From NCBI GenBank assembly GCA_012514835.1, contig JAAYZM010000126.1:1-7274 (forward strand): 7,274 bases of DNA. Direction: 5' to 3'. Each line of letters opens with the position of its first letter. Positions within the stretch are counted from its first letter, which is position 1. The position numbers were made by a program, and so were the translations under genes. The notes under the pieces were generated by a model. That model saw only the letters and a program-made list of their open reading frames with translations, ran no database searches and was not told the DNA's origin. The DNA is from Actinomycetales bacterium (GTDB taxonomy: Bacteria > Actinomycetota > Actinomycetes > Actinomycetales > Cellulomonadaceae). This document shows, one piece after another, positions 1-6,097 of this stretch.

Positions 1-1
1 G

Positions 2-247
2 GAGTACGACGGTGTCGCGAAGTACACGGCGAACGGCCACGCAGAAGAGGCCGTACGGAAGGAAAAGTGGCGACAGAGGTGCATCGAAGACGCGGGGTAC
101 ACGGTGTTCCGCGTGGTCAATGGCGACTTCGAAGACGTGGAAGGACTGGAACGGCTTGTGCGTGCTCTCGCAAGGTTCGGGCCCGTGCGCGAGCGGCCTG
201 AGCTCTTCCCGTCGCCGACATGTTCTCGCCATCCCGACAACCGCTGA
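2..247 (+). CDS. C-terminal part of a DUF559/AbiEi-associated nuclease-like protein (5' end outside window)
   Basis: This reading frame is open from the left edge and stops at TGA 245-247, giving 81 residues of a C-terminus. It begins EYDGVAKY and continues with a charged helix (AEEAVRKEKWRQRCIEDAG, about residues 14-32), the strand YTVFRVVNGDF (33-43) and a helix to about residue 59. The pattern of an ExDGxxKY strand, a helix rich in Glu, Lys and Arg, then 'AGYxVxRV' is the familiar end of actinobacterial DUF559-type proteins. These have a Vsr-like PD-(D/E)XK nuclease fold and are often annotated as an AbiEi-like antitoxin-domain protein. Glu1 and Lys7 could belong to the nuclease motif, but the upstream Asp and any N-terminal helix-turn-helix lie outside the window, so activity cannot be judged. 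Glutamate is coded by GAA in 6 of 10 cases, whereas the neighbouring pyr genes use GAG almost exclusively, which suggests a separate history. The frame is real rather than a shadow because it gives a recognisable protein; the longer overlapping frame from position 12 does not. Confidence 0.72.
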   Translation, partial: EYDGVAKYTANGHAEEAVRKEKWRQRCIEDAGYTVFRVVNGDFEDVEGLERLVRALARFGPVRERPELFPSPTCSRHPDNR

Positions 248-331
248 GGTAGGCAGGTTCCCACTGCCGATCTCGGCGCAGAGTCTGCGCTCAGGAGGGC
301 GGGTCCGTGCGCAAACTGCCTACCTGAGCGG
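241..331. terminator. Long imperfect inverted repeat between convergent genes, candidate bidirectional terminator
   Basis: Positions 241-259 and 313-331 form a 19-bp inverted repeat with two mismatches, at 247/325 and 257/315. The core CTGCCTACC/GGTAGGCAG is perfect. The left arm overlaps the stop codon of the gene ending at 247. Inside the 53-nt spacer is a perfect 6-bp hairpin (GCGCAG 276-281, CTGCGC 285-290, loop AGT). A rival small hairpin uses GGCAG 252-256 with CTGCC 264-268. The position between two converging genes fits transcription termination in both directions. No T-run follows either arm, so a classical intrinsic terminator is not shown. Actinobacterial terminators often lack one, and a mobile-repeat origin cannot be excluded. 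Confidence 0.5.
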
Positions 332-371
332 AAGGGGGTGGCGCAGGACTGTCGGGCTCAGCGGGAGGGGG

Positions 372-2570
372 TCAGGCGGTGGGGAGGTGGATCGGGGTGG
401 GGGCCGTGGGGGAGGGGCGGCCCAGGAGGTAGCCCTGGACCTGGTCCGCGCCGAGCTCCGCGACGATCTCGAACTGCTCCACGGTCTCCACGCCCTCGAC
501 CACCACCAGGAGGCCGCTCGCGTGCGCGATCTCCACGATCCCGCGCAGCACGGCGCGCCCGCGCGGCGAGGTCGCGTCCTGCGCGAACTGCTGGTCCACC
601 TTGAGAACGTCGACCGGCAGGTGGGCGAGCCGTGCGAGCGAGGAGTAACCGGTGCCGAAGTCGTCGAGCGCGATCCGCACCCCTTCAGAGCGCAGGGTCT
701 CGAGGGTCTCGATGCCGAGCGGGAGGTCGTCCAGGAGGGCCGACTCAGTGATCTCGAGCGTGAGGTTCTCGCGCTGATCGGGCCCCCAGGCCTCGAGGAG
801 TCGCAACGCGAGGTCCGGCTCGGCCAGCTGGCGGGGCGACACGTTGACGCCCACGGGCAGCCCGAAGCTCAGTGACGCGCGACGGGCAGACCGCACCGCA
901 CCGAGGCCGATCTGGACGATCTGGCCGCTCTCCTCGGCCGCAGGCACCCACTCCTCGGGCTCACGAGCCACGTGATCGTCGGACCAGCGCGAGAGCGCCT
1001 CGACGGCCACCACCCGGAGCGACGCGACATCCACGATGGGTTGGTAGTGGACCTCGAACTCGCCGTCGGACACGGCGCGGGCAATCCGGCGCCCGAGGTC
1101 GATCTCTCGCAAGAGCCGCTCGCGCAGCGCCTGGTCGAACACGCGCACCCCGAGCCGCTTGTGCTTCGCGTCGAACATCGCGGTGTCCGCGTCACGGACC
1201 AGGGTGTACGGCTCACGGACCTCGTCTCCCGTCGCGACCACGACGCCGATCGAGACGGACCGCACCTTGCCGGGGGAGGCGTCCGTGATGGCACGTTGCA
1301 GGCTGTGGGCGAGCTCGACCACCTCGGTGTCGGGAGGGGCGTCGGGAAGCACCACGACGAACTCGTCGCCGCCGTAGCGCGCCACGGTGGCGCGCTGGGG
1401 CACGGTCTCCTCGAGTGCCGCGGCGGTGTTCTGGAGCACGGCGTCACCGATGGGGTGCCCGAACTCCTCGTTGACGCGCTTGAACGCGTCGATGTCACAG
1501 AAGAGGACGGCAAGGCGCTTGTCGCCGACGGCGGCCCATGCCTCGGTCAGCACCACGTCGAGCCTGCGCCGGTTGGGCAGTCCCGTGAGCGAGTCGGCGT
1601 GCGCGGCCACCTCGAGACGCTCGTGCAGCTCGCGGCGTTCGGCCGCGGCGGACACGACGTGCCCCAGGTCGTCGAGGAACGTGACGGCCTGCGGGTCCTT
1701 GGCGATCGAGGGTGGCATGGCGAACGAGGCGAAGTGCGACTCGTTGGCGAGCTGGCGCAGGGACCCGCGAATCTCTGGCTCGTTCAGCAGGGCGCGCGCG
1801 GAGGCCTCGGCACGCGCGAGGAGCTGGCCCGGCTCACGGTCGAACCAGGCCGCGTTGGTCACGGAGGCGATCGCGTCACGCATGTCACGCTGGCGGATTC
1901 CCCTTCGGATGTCGGCGCGGAGCCGCCGCACGCCGACGGCGAGCACGACGCCGACGATCGGCAAGGCCCACAACGACGTGAGCAGCTCCGCGAGCACGCC
2001 CTCCTCGAGCCAGAACGCGAGGGCCAGGATGCCGAACCCGAGCAGCGACAGGACGATCAGGACGGTGCGCCCGAGTGCCGCAGGCATGCGGCGGATGCTG
2101 CGGATGGCGTAGACGATGACGATGATGACCGGGACCGCGAAGCTCGACGTGATCAGCGGCCCGTACTCGGGCGAGCCGTCGACGTACCGGTGTGCGTAGA
2201 CGAGGTCGGTGGTGAGGAACAGCACGGCGCGCACGGCGAGCAACCCACCGGCGGCCACCATCCACCACCGCACGCGCGGCCCTCCCGTCACGGAGGCGAG
2301 CGCGGGCATGGCGAGGATGACGCTCGCACCGAGGGCTTGCGAGCGCAGCCACAGGGCCAGGGTGTCGAGAGTGGTTCCCGGCTCGGTGAGCGTCACGGCC
2401 CCGTTGAGCACGAGGAGCACCGCGAACGGGACGAGCCACATGGTGATCCAGAACACGAACGTGTCGCGCCGGTTGAAACGCCACCAGACGAACAGCAGTG
2501 CGGCGACGCCCGCGACGACTCCGCCTGCGAACGCCTGAAAGGCCAACCATCCCCCGGTGGAGGAGCTCAT
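372..2570 (-). CDS. Membrane-bound dual-domain GGDEF-EAL cyclic-di-GMP signalling protein
   Basis: This 732-residue protein would both make and break down the second messenger cyclic-di-GMP at the inner face of the membrane. Residues about 8-215 hold seven likely transmembrane helices, a sensor region I cannot assign to a named family. A cytosolic linker (about 216-310) and a short charged helix follow. The GGDEF domain runs from DSLTGLPNRR (326-335), with the metal-binding Asp359 and an intact GGDEF at 400-404. The inhibitory RxxD site five residues upstream is absent (PQRA, 391-394). The EAL domain (about 490-720) keeps the residues expected for phosphodiesterase activity: Glu524 in EAL, Asn576, Glu606, Asp636-Asp637 in DDFGTGYSS, Lys657, Glu692 and Gln712. 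Both activities may therefore be present, and which dominates is not predictable. The ATG at 2570 is the first start after an in-frame TAG about 16 codons upstream, so the start is well fixed, although its ribosome binding site is weak. The gene is transcribed alone, divergently from the pyr operon, and no functional link to pyrimidine synthesis is implied. Confidence 0.95.
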   Translation of the reverse strand: MSSSTGGWLAFQAFAGGVVAGVAALLFVWWRFNRRDTFVFWITMWLVPFAVLLVLNGAVTLTEPGTTLDTLALWLRSQALGASVILAMPALASVTGGPRVRWWMVAAGGLLAVRAVLFLTTDLVYAHRYVDGSPEYGPLITSSFAVPVIIVIVYAIRSIRRMPAALGRTVLIVLSLLGFGILALAFWLEEGVLAELLTSLWALPIVGVVLAVGVRRLRADIRRGIRQRDMRDAIASVTNAAWFDREPGQLLARAEASARALLNEPEIRGSLRQLANESHFASFAMPPSIAKDPQAVTFLDDLGHVVSAAAERRELHERLEVAAHADSLTGLPNRRRLDVVLTEAWAAVGDKRLAVLFCDIDAFKRVNEEFGHPIGDAVLQNTAAALEETVPQRATVARYGGDEFVVVLPDAPPDTEVVELAHSLQRAITDASPGKVRSVSIGVVVATGDEVREPYTLVRDADTAMFDAKHKRLGVRVFDQALRERLLREIDLGRRIARAVSDGEFEVHYQPIVDVASLRVVAVEALSRWSDDHVAREPEEWVPAAEESGQIVQIGLGAVRSARRASLSFGLPVGVNVSPRQLAEPDLALRLLEAWGPDQRENLTLEITESALLDDLPLGIETLETLRSEGVRIALDDFGTGYSSLARLAHLPVDVLKVDQQFAQDATSPRGRAVLRGIVEIAHASGLLVVVEGVETVEQFEIVAELGADQVQGYLLGRPSPTAPTPIHLPTA

Positions 2571-2620
2571 GGGCCCATCATGTCCGGCCCCGGCGCGTTT
2601 GTCCTGGCTCTGGCCGTGCT

Positions 2621-2628
2621 AAACGTTT
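2621..2628. other. AAACGTTT palindrome in the divergent intergenic region
   Basis: This perfect 8-bp AT-rich palindrome lies in the 174-bp GC-rich region between the divergent cyclic-di-GMP gene and the pyr operon, about 50 bp upstream of the cyclic-di-GMP gene's start codon. Its position would suit a small operator or part of that gene's promoter. No second half-site or named regulator consensus is recognised, so this is a description only. Confidence 0.2.
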
Positions 2629-2653
2629 CATCACCCGCTGGTCGTGGACACGG

Positions 2654-2683
2654 GTGAGCCCTCTCGGGGGAGTGCACTAGGCT
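2654..2683 (+). promoter_or_regulatory. Candidate housekeeping promoter of the pyr operon
   Basis: TAGGCT at 2678-2683 fits the actinobacterial -10 pattern TAnnnT. GTGAGC at 2654-2659 is a weak match to the -35 TTGACA, with an 18-bp spacer. Transcription would begin near 2690 and give a leader of about 55 nt, just long enough to hold the PyrR-binding hairpin at 2702-2735. The assignment rests on this spacing and on TAGGCT being a frequent -10 form in GC-rich actinobacteria. Confidence 0.45.
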
Positions 2684-2701
2684 GTGCGGCGCAGCAGTTC
2701 G

Positions 2702-2735
2702 TCCTTTAAGGCCCGTCCCGTGAGGCGGGGAAGGA
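2702..2735 (+). promoter_or_regulatory. PyrR-binding RNA hairpin sequestering the pyrR Shine-Dalgarno
   Basis: The RNA at 2716-2726, UCCCGUGAGGC, matches the PyrR binding-loop consensus UCCNGNGAGGY at every fixed position. It folds with CCCG 2712-2715 paired to CGGG 2726-2729, U2716 unpaired, CC 2717-2718 paired to GG 2724-2725, and loop CGUGA 2719-2723. Below an asymmetric purine-rich internal loop (2707-2711 against G2730), UCCUU 2702-2706 pairs perfectly with AAGGA 2731-2735, most of the Shine-Dalgarno. PyrR bound with UMP or UTP would be expected to hold the stem closed and block ribosome entry. There is no U-tract or competing antiterminator stem in the leader, unlike Bacillus attenuators. 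PyrR acting on translation through a site at the ribosome binding site has been described in mycobacteria; the anti-Shine-Dalgarno pairing is my reading of this sequence. Confidence 0.85.
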
Positions 2736-2744
2736 GATACGAAG

Positions 2745-3314
2745 TTGTCTGATCCAGACACGCCCGCCGGCGCCCGCGAGGTGCTCGGTGCCGATGACAT
2801 CTCCCGGGCACTGACCCGGATCGCCCACGAGATCCTCGAGCACAACAAGGGCGCCGACGGCCTCGTGGTGCTGGGCATCCCGACACGCGGCCTCCCGCTC
2901 GCGCAGCGGCTCGCGGAGCGGCTCGCAGCCGTGGAACCGGGCTTCGACCCGGCCACGCAGCTCGGCACGCTCGACATCACGATGCACCGTGACGACCTGC
3001 ACCGTGCCCCGGTGCGCCCCATCGGGGCGACGCACGTGCCCGACGACGGCATCGATGACCGCACCGTCGTCCTCGTGGACGACGTCCTCTACTCGGGCCG
3101 CACCATCCGTGCCGCGCTCGACGCCCTGAGCGACGTGGGCCGCCCCCGGGCCGTCCGGCTCGCCGTGCTCGTGGACCGCGGCCACCGCGAGCTGCCCATC
3201 CGGGCGGACCACGTGGGCAAGAACCTGCCCACGGCCTCGAGCGAGCGCGTCCAGGTGATGCTCACGGAGACGGACGGTCGCGACGCCGTGCTGATCTCCG
3301 GCGGGGAGGCCTGA
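2745..3314 (+). CDS. pyrR: PyrR, bifunctional pyr operon RNA-binding regulator / uracil phosphoribosyltransferase
   Basis: PyrR binds pyr mRNA when uridine nucleotides are plentiful, and members of the family also convert uracil and PRPP to UMP. The 189-residue length is normal. The PRPP-binding loop VDDVLYSGRT is intact at 111-120. IPTRG (45-49), DITMHRDD (77-84), LVDRGHRELP (142-151) and GKNLPT (158-163) are the other conserved PyrR blocks. The start is TTG at 2745, eight bases after AAGGAG (2731-2736). An in-frame TGA at 2721-2723, inside the PyrR-binding loop itself, rules out any earlier start, and the next in-frame candidate (codon 13, GTG) has no ribosome binding site. It is the first gene of the operon and its own ribosome binding site lies in the PyrR hairpin, so it probably represses itself. 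The stop is one base before the pyrB start. Confidence 0.97.
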   Translation: MSDPDTPAGAREVLGADDISRALTRIAHEILEHNKGADGLVVLGIPTRGLPLAQRLAERLAAVEPGFDPATQLGTLDITMHRDDLHRAPVRPIGATHVPDDGIDDRTVVLVDDVLYSGRTIRAALDALSDVGRPRAVRLAVLVDRGHRELPIRADHVGKNLPTASSERVQVMLTETDGRDAVLISGGEA

Positions 3315-3315
3315 C

Positions 3316-4281
3316 GTGGAGCACCTCCTGAGCGCCGGGGACCTCTCGCGCACCGACGCGGTCCGCATCCTCGACACGGCCGCCGAGCTCGCCGCGACGC
3401 AGGGCCGCGAGATCAAGAAGCTGCCCACGCTGCGCGGGCGCACCGTGGTGAACCTGTTCTTCGAGGACTCGACACGTACCCGCATCTCGTTCGAGACGGC
3501 GGCCAAGCGGCTCTCGGCGGACGTCATCAACTTCGCGGCGAAGGGCTCGAGCGTCTCGAAGGGGGAGTCCCTCAAGGACACGGCACTGACGCTGCAGGCG
3601 ATGGGCGCGGACGCCGTGGTGATCCGCCACCACGCCTCGGGCGCCCCGCACCTGCTCGCGAGCTCGGGCTGGCTCCAGGCCGCCGTCGTGAACGCGGGCG
3701 ACGGGACGCACCAGCACCCCACGCAAGCGCTCCTCGACGCCTACACGCTGCGCCGCCACCTCGTGGGCCCGCAGCCGCTGGGCCAGGACCTCGCGGGCCT
3801 GCGCGTCGCGATCGTGGGGGACGTGCTGCACTCGCGCGTGGCTCGCTCGAACGTGGACCTGCTGCACACGCTCGGTGCTCGCGTGACGCTCGTGGCGCCT
3901 CCCACGCTGCTGCCCGTGGGAGTCGAGACGTGGCCGTGCGAGGTCTCGTACCACCTGGACGAGGTCCTGGCGCAAGGGCTCGACGCCGTGATGATGCTGC
4001 GCGTGCAGCGCGAGCGCATGTCCAGCGCGGGTGGGGGGTTCTTCCCGAGCCCGCTCGAGTACTCGCGCCGCTACGGGCTCGACGCGCGGCGCCTCGCCGC
4101 GCTGCCCTCGCACGCGGTGGTGCTGCACCCCGGACCGATGAACCGCGGCCTCGAGATCAGCGCGACGGCGGCGGACTCGTCGCGCTCGGTGATCGTGGAG
4201 CAGGTCGCCAACGGTGTGGCCGTGCGCATGGCCGTGCTGTACCTGTTGCTGGCCGGTGGCCGCAGAGAGGACGTCTCGTGA
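3316..4281 (+). CDS. pyrB: Aspartate carbamoyltransferase catalytic subunit
   Basis: PyrB transfers the carbamoyl group of carbamoyl phosphate to aspartate, the first committed step of UMP synthesis, in the cytosol. The 321 residues match a normal catalytic chain. The carbamoyl phosphate site STRTR is at 52-56, SKGES at 81-85 (including the residue donated to the neighbouring subunit's active site), IRHH at 103-106 and HPTQALLD at 134-141. The aspartate-binding part shows LRVQRER at 228-234 and HPGPMNRG at 271-278. No pyrI regulatory subunit or pyrC-like pseudo-subunit lies beside it, so control is presumably through PyrR rather than a nucleotide-binding partner chain. The GTG start at 3316 lies one base after the pyrR stop, six bases after GGGGAGG (3303-3309), so the two genes are probably translationally coupled. 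Its last codons overlap the pyrC start. Confidence 0.98.
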   Translation: MEHLLSAGDLSRTDAVRILDTAAELAATQGREIKKLPTLRGRTVVNLFFEDSTRTRISFETAAKRLSADVINFAAKGSSVSKGESLKDTALTLQAMGADAVVIRHHASGAPHLLASSGWLQAAVVNAGDGTHQHPTQALLDAYTLRRHLVGPQPLGQDLAGLRVAIVGDVLHSRVARSNVDLLHTLGARVTLVAPPTLLPVGVETWPCEVSYHLDEVLAQGLDAVMMLRVQRERMSSAGGGFFPSPLEYSRRYGLDARRLAALPSHAVVLHPGPMNRGLEISATAADSSRSVIVEQVANGVAVRMAVLYLLLAGGRREDVS

Positions 4282-5588
4282 CCGAGTACCTGCTGCGAGG
4301 GGCTCGCCCCCTCGGCGGTGAGCCCGTGGACGTGCGGATCTCGGGGGGCGTGATCGTCGCCCTGGGAACGGGGTTGTCCGACGACGGCGCCCACGTGGTC
4401 GACGCACAGGATCACGTGCTGCTCCCCGGGCTGGTCGACCTGCACACCCACTTGCGCGAGCCCGGTCGCGAGGACGCCGAGACGGTCGCCTCGGGGACGC
4501 GCGCCGCGGCGCTCGGCGGGTTCACGGCAGTCCACGCGATGGCCAACACGAACCCGGTCGCGGACACGGCGGGCGTGGTGGAGCAGGTATTCCACCTGGG
4601 CCGCCGCGCGGGTTGGGTGGACGTGTTCCCCGTGGGCGCGGTGAGCATCGGGCTCGAGGGGGAACGCCTCGCGGAGCTCGGCGCGATGGCGGACTCGGAG
4701 GCCCGCGTGCGCGTGTTCTCCGACGACGGCAAGTGCGTCTGGGACCCTGTACTGATGCGCCGTGCCCTGGAGTACGTCAAGGCGTTCGACGGGGTGATCG
4801 CGCAGCACGCGCAAGAGCCGCGGCTCACGGAGCACGCCCAGATGCACGAGGGCGTGGTCTCCGCGCAGATCGGTCTGGCCGGCTGGCCGGCCGTCGCGGA
4901 GGAGGCGATCATCGCGCGCGACGTGCTGCTCGCCGAGCACGTGGGCTCGCGCCTGCACGTGTGCCACCTGTCCACGGCCGGCTCGGTCGAGATCGTCCGT
5001 TGGGCGAAGGGTCGGGGGATCGACGTCACGGCGGAGGTCACCCCGCACCACCTGCTCCTCACGGACGAGCTCGCGCGCGGCTACGACGCGCGCTTCAAGG
5101 TGAACCCGCCGCTGCGCACGCAGGCGGACGTCGAGGCCGTGCGGGCGGGTCTCGCGGACGGCACGATCGACATCGTCGCGACGGACCACGCGCCCCACCC
5201 GGTGGAGGACAAGGACTGCGAGTGGGCCGCCGCTGCCTTCGGCATGACGGGCCGCGAGACGGCCCTGAGCGTGGTCCAGCACGCGATGGTCGAGACGGGT
5301 CTGCTCGACTGGGAGGGCGTCGCGCGCGTGCTCTCCACGGCGCCCGCGCGGATCGGTCGCGTCGAGGACCGGCACGGCCGACCGATCGCCGTCGGCGAAC
5401 CCGCCACCCTGACGCTCGTGGACCCCGCCGCGCGGCGTACCGTGGACCCGCGCACGCAAGCGACGGCGAGCCCCAACACGCCGTACTTCGACCGCGAGCT
5501 GCCCGGCCGGGTGGTCGCGACGTTCTTGCGAGGGCGCCCCACGGTGCTCGACGGCGCACCCGTCGAGCAGGAAGGTGCATCCGCATGA
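4278..5588 (+). CDS. pyrC: Dihydroorotase (class I)
   Basis: PyrC cyclises N-carbamoyl-L-aspartate to dihydroorotate, the third step of the pathway. The 436-residue length and sequence fit class I dihydroorotases of the amidohydrolase fold. The metal-binding HTHLREPG is at 56-63. Asp149 in FSDDGK takes the position of the bridging metal ligand (carboxylated lysine in class II enzymes). His177 (QHAQE), His230 (CHLST), NPPLR (276-280) and the catalytic Asp303 in ATDHAPH complete the site. The GTG start at 4278 overlaps the pyrB stop in the 4-base GTGA arrangement, with GAGAGG (4265-4270) seven bases upstream. The frame continues open far upstream, but that part is only a shadow inside pyrB; homology begins at MTEYLLRGA. 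Its stop overlaps the start of the next gene. Confidence 0.98.
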   Translation: MTEYLLRGARPLGGEPVDVRISGGVIVALGTGLSDDGAHVVDAQDHVLLPGLVDLHTHLREPGREDAETVASGTRAAALGGFTAVHAMANTNPVADTAGVVEQVFHLGRRAGWVDVFPVGAVSIGLEGERLAELGAMADSEARVRVFSDDGKCVWDPVLMRRALEYVKAFDGVIAQHAQEPRLTEHAQMHEGVVSAQIGLAGWPAVAEEAIIARDVLLAEHVGSRLHVCHLSTAGSVEIVRWAKGRGIDVTAEVTPHHLLLTDELARGYDARFKVNPPLRTQADVEAVRAGLADGTIDIVATDHAPHPVEDKDCEWAAAAFGMTGRETALSVVQHAMVETGLLDWEGVARVLSTAPARIGRVEDRHGRPIAVGEPATLTLVDPAARRTVDPRTQATASPNTPYFDRELPGRVVATFLRGRPTVLDGAPVEQEGASA

Positions 5589-6097
5589 GGTTCTGGATCC
5601 CCACGATCGCGCTCATCGCGCTCTCGGTGCTCATCCTGCTCGGGATGCGACGAGGCTGGCGCGGGCGATCAGGTCGCACGGCAGCCGTCGTCGGCCCCCT
5701 GCCCGAGGCTCCCGTGTCGCTCGGCACCGCGCGCACCGCACCGTTCGACGCGACCTACGTCGGTTCGACGACGGCGGGCGAGTGGCTCGAGCGCATCCCG
5801 GGGCAGGGGCTCGGCTCGCGGGCGGCCGGATCGGTCCAGCTCTTCGAGAGCGGGCTCGTGGTGGTACGTCAGGGCACCGATGACTTGTACATCCCGCGGG
5901 ACCGCATCGAGGCCGTGCGCTTCGACCGGGGCCACGCAGGCAAGGTGTCCAGCTCGCGGCGGCTCGTGGTGGTCACGTGGCAGCTCGCGATCGCCGTGGA
6001 ATCCGGGTTCCTGCTCCGCAACGAGGAGCAGGCCCAAGAACTCGTCACCGCGCTCGAGGGCGCGGTCCAGCAGAACCAGCAGAAGGAGGCAGGGTGA
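5585..6097 (+). CDS. Small membrane-anchored PH-like protein of the actinobacterial pyr operon
   Basis: This 170-residue protein has one N-terminal membrane helix (about 3-20) followed by RRGWRGRSGR, so by the positive-inside rule the rest should face the cytoplasm. The soluble part has a conserved-looking stretch, TYVGSTTAGEWLERI (57-71), GLGSRAAG (75-82), DLYIPRDRIEAVR (100-112) and LVVVTW (127-132), consistent with the beta-rich PH-like domain usually assigned here. A Gln-rich tail (QQNQQK, 162-167) ends the protein. It has no catalytic motif I recognise. The gene sits exactly where M. tuberculosis carries Rv1382, between pyrC and carA, annotated only as a probable export or membrane protein. 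The ATG at 5585 overlaps the pyrC stop (ATGA) and has AGGAAGG (5569-5575) nine bases upstream; it is the only ATG start in the operon. Its stop overlaps the carA start. The function is unknown; the fixed place suggests a link to pyrimidine or carbamoyl phosphate metabolism, which is inference. Confidence 0.9.
   Translation: MRFWIPTIALIALSVLILLGMRRGWRGRSGRTAAVVGPLPEAPVSLGTARTAPFDATYVGSTTAGEWLERIPGQGLGSRAAGSVQLFESGLVVVRQGTDDLYIPRDRIEAVRFDRGHAGKVSSSRRLVVVTWQLAIAVESGFLLRNEEQAQELVTALEGAVQQNQQKEAG

Noticed and set aside
12..875. 287-codon plus-strand open frame at the left edge
   Set aside because: It is out of frame with the recognisable DUF559-like C-terminus at 2-247, then runs through the inverted repeat and antisense to the EAL domain. 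Its composition is Arg/Gly/Ser-rich low complexity.
2113..2136. Short GAT/GAC-rich simple repeat
   Set aside because: It lies inside the GGDEF-EAL gene and, on the minus strand, encodes an Ile/Val-rich membrane helix (VIIVIVYAI), so codon composition explains it.
972..2657. 561-codon plus-strand open frame opposite the GGDEF-EAL gene
   Set aside because: It is the antisense shadow of a high-GC gene. The product is rich in Arg, His, Asp and Glu with no domain, while the minus-strand frame carries full GGDEF and EAL motifs.
2690..2744. Bacillus-type terminator/antiterminator attenuator in the pyrR leader
   Set aside because: Only one PyrR-type hairpin is present. There is no second competing stem and no U-tract before the start codon, so transcription attenuation is not supported.
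3262..4407. 381-codon minus-strand open frame across pyrB
   Set aside because: It is an antisense shadow of pyrB and the start of pyrC, with Arg/His/Ala-rich composition and no motifs. A similar 462-codon minus-strand frame at 4071-5459 opposite pyrC is rejected for the same reason.
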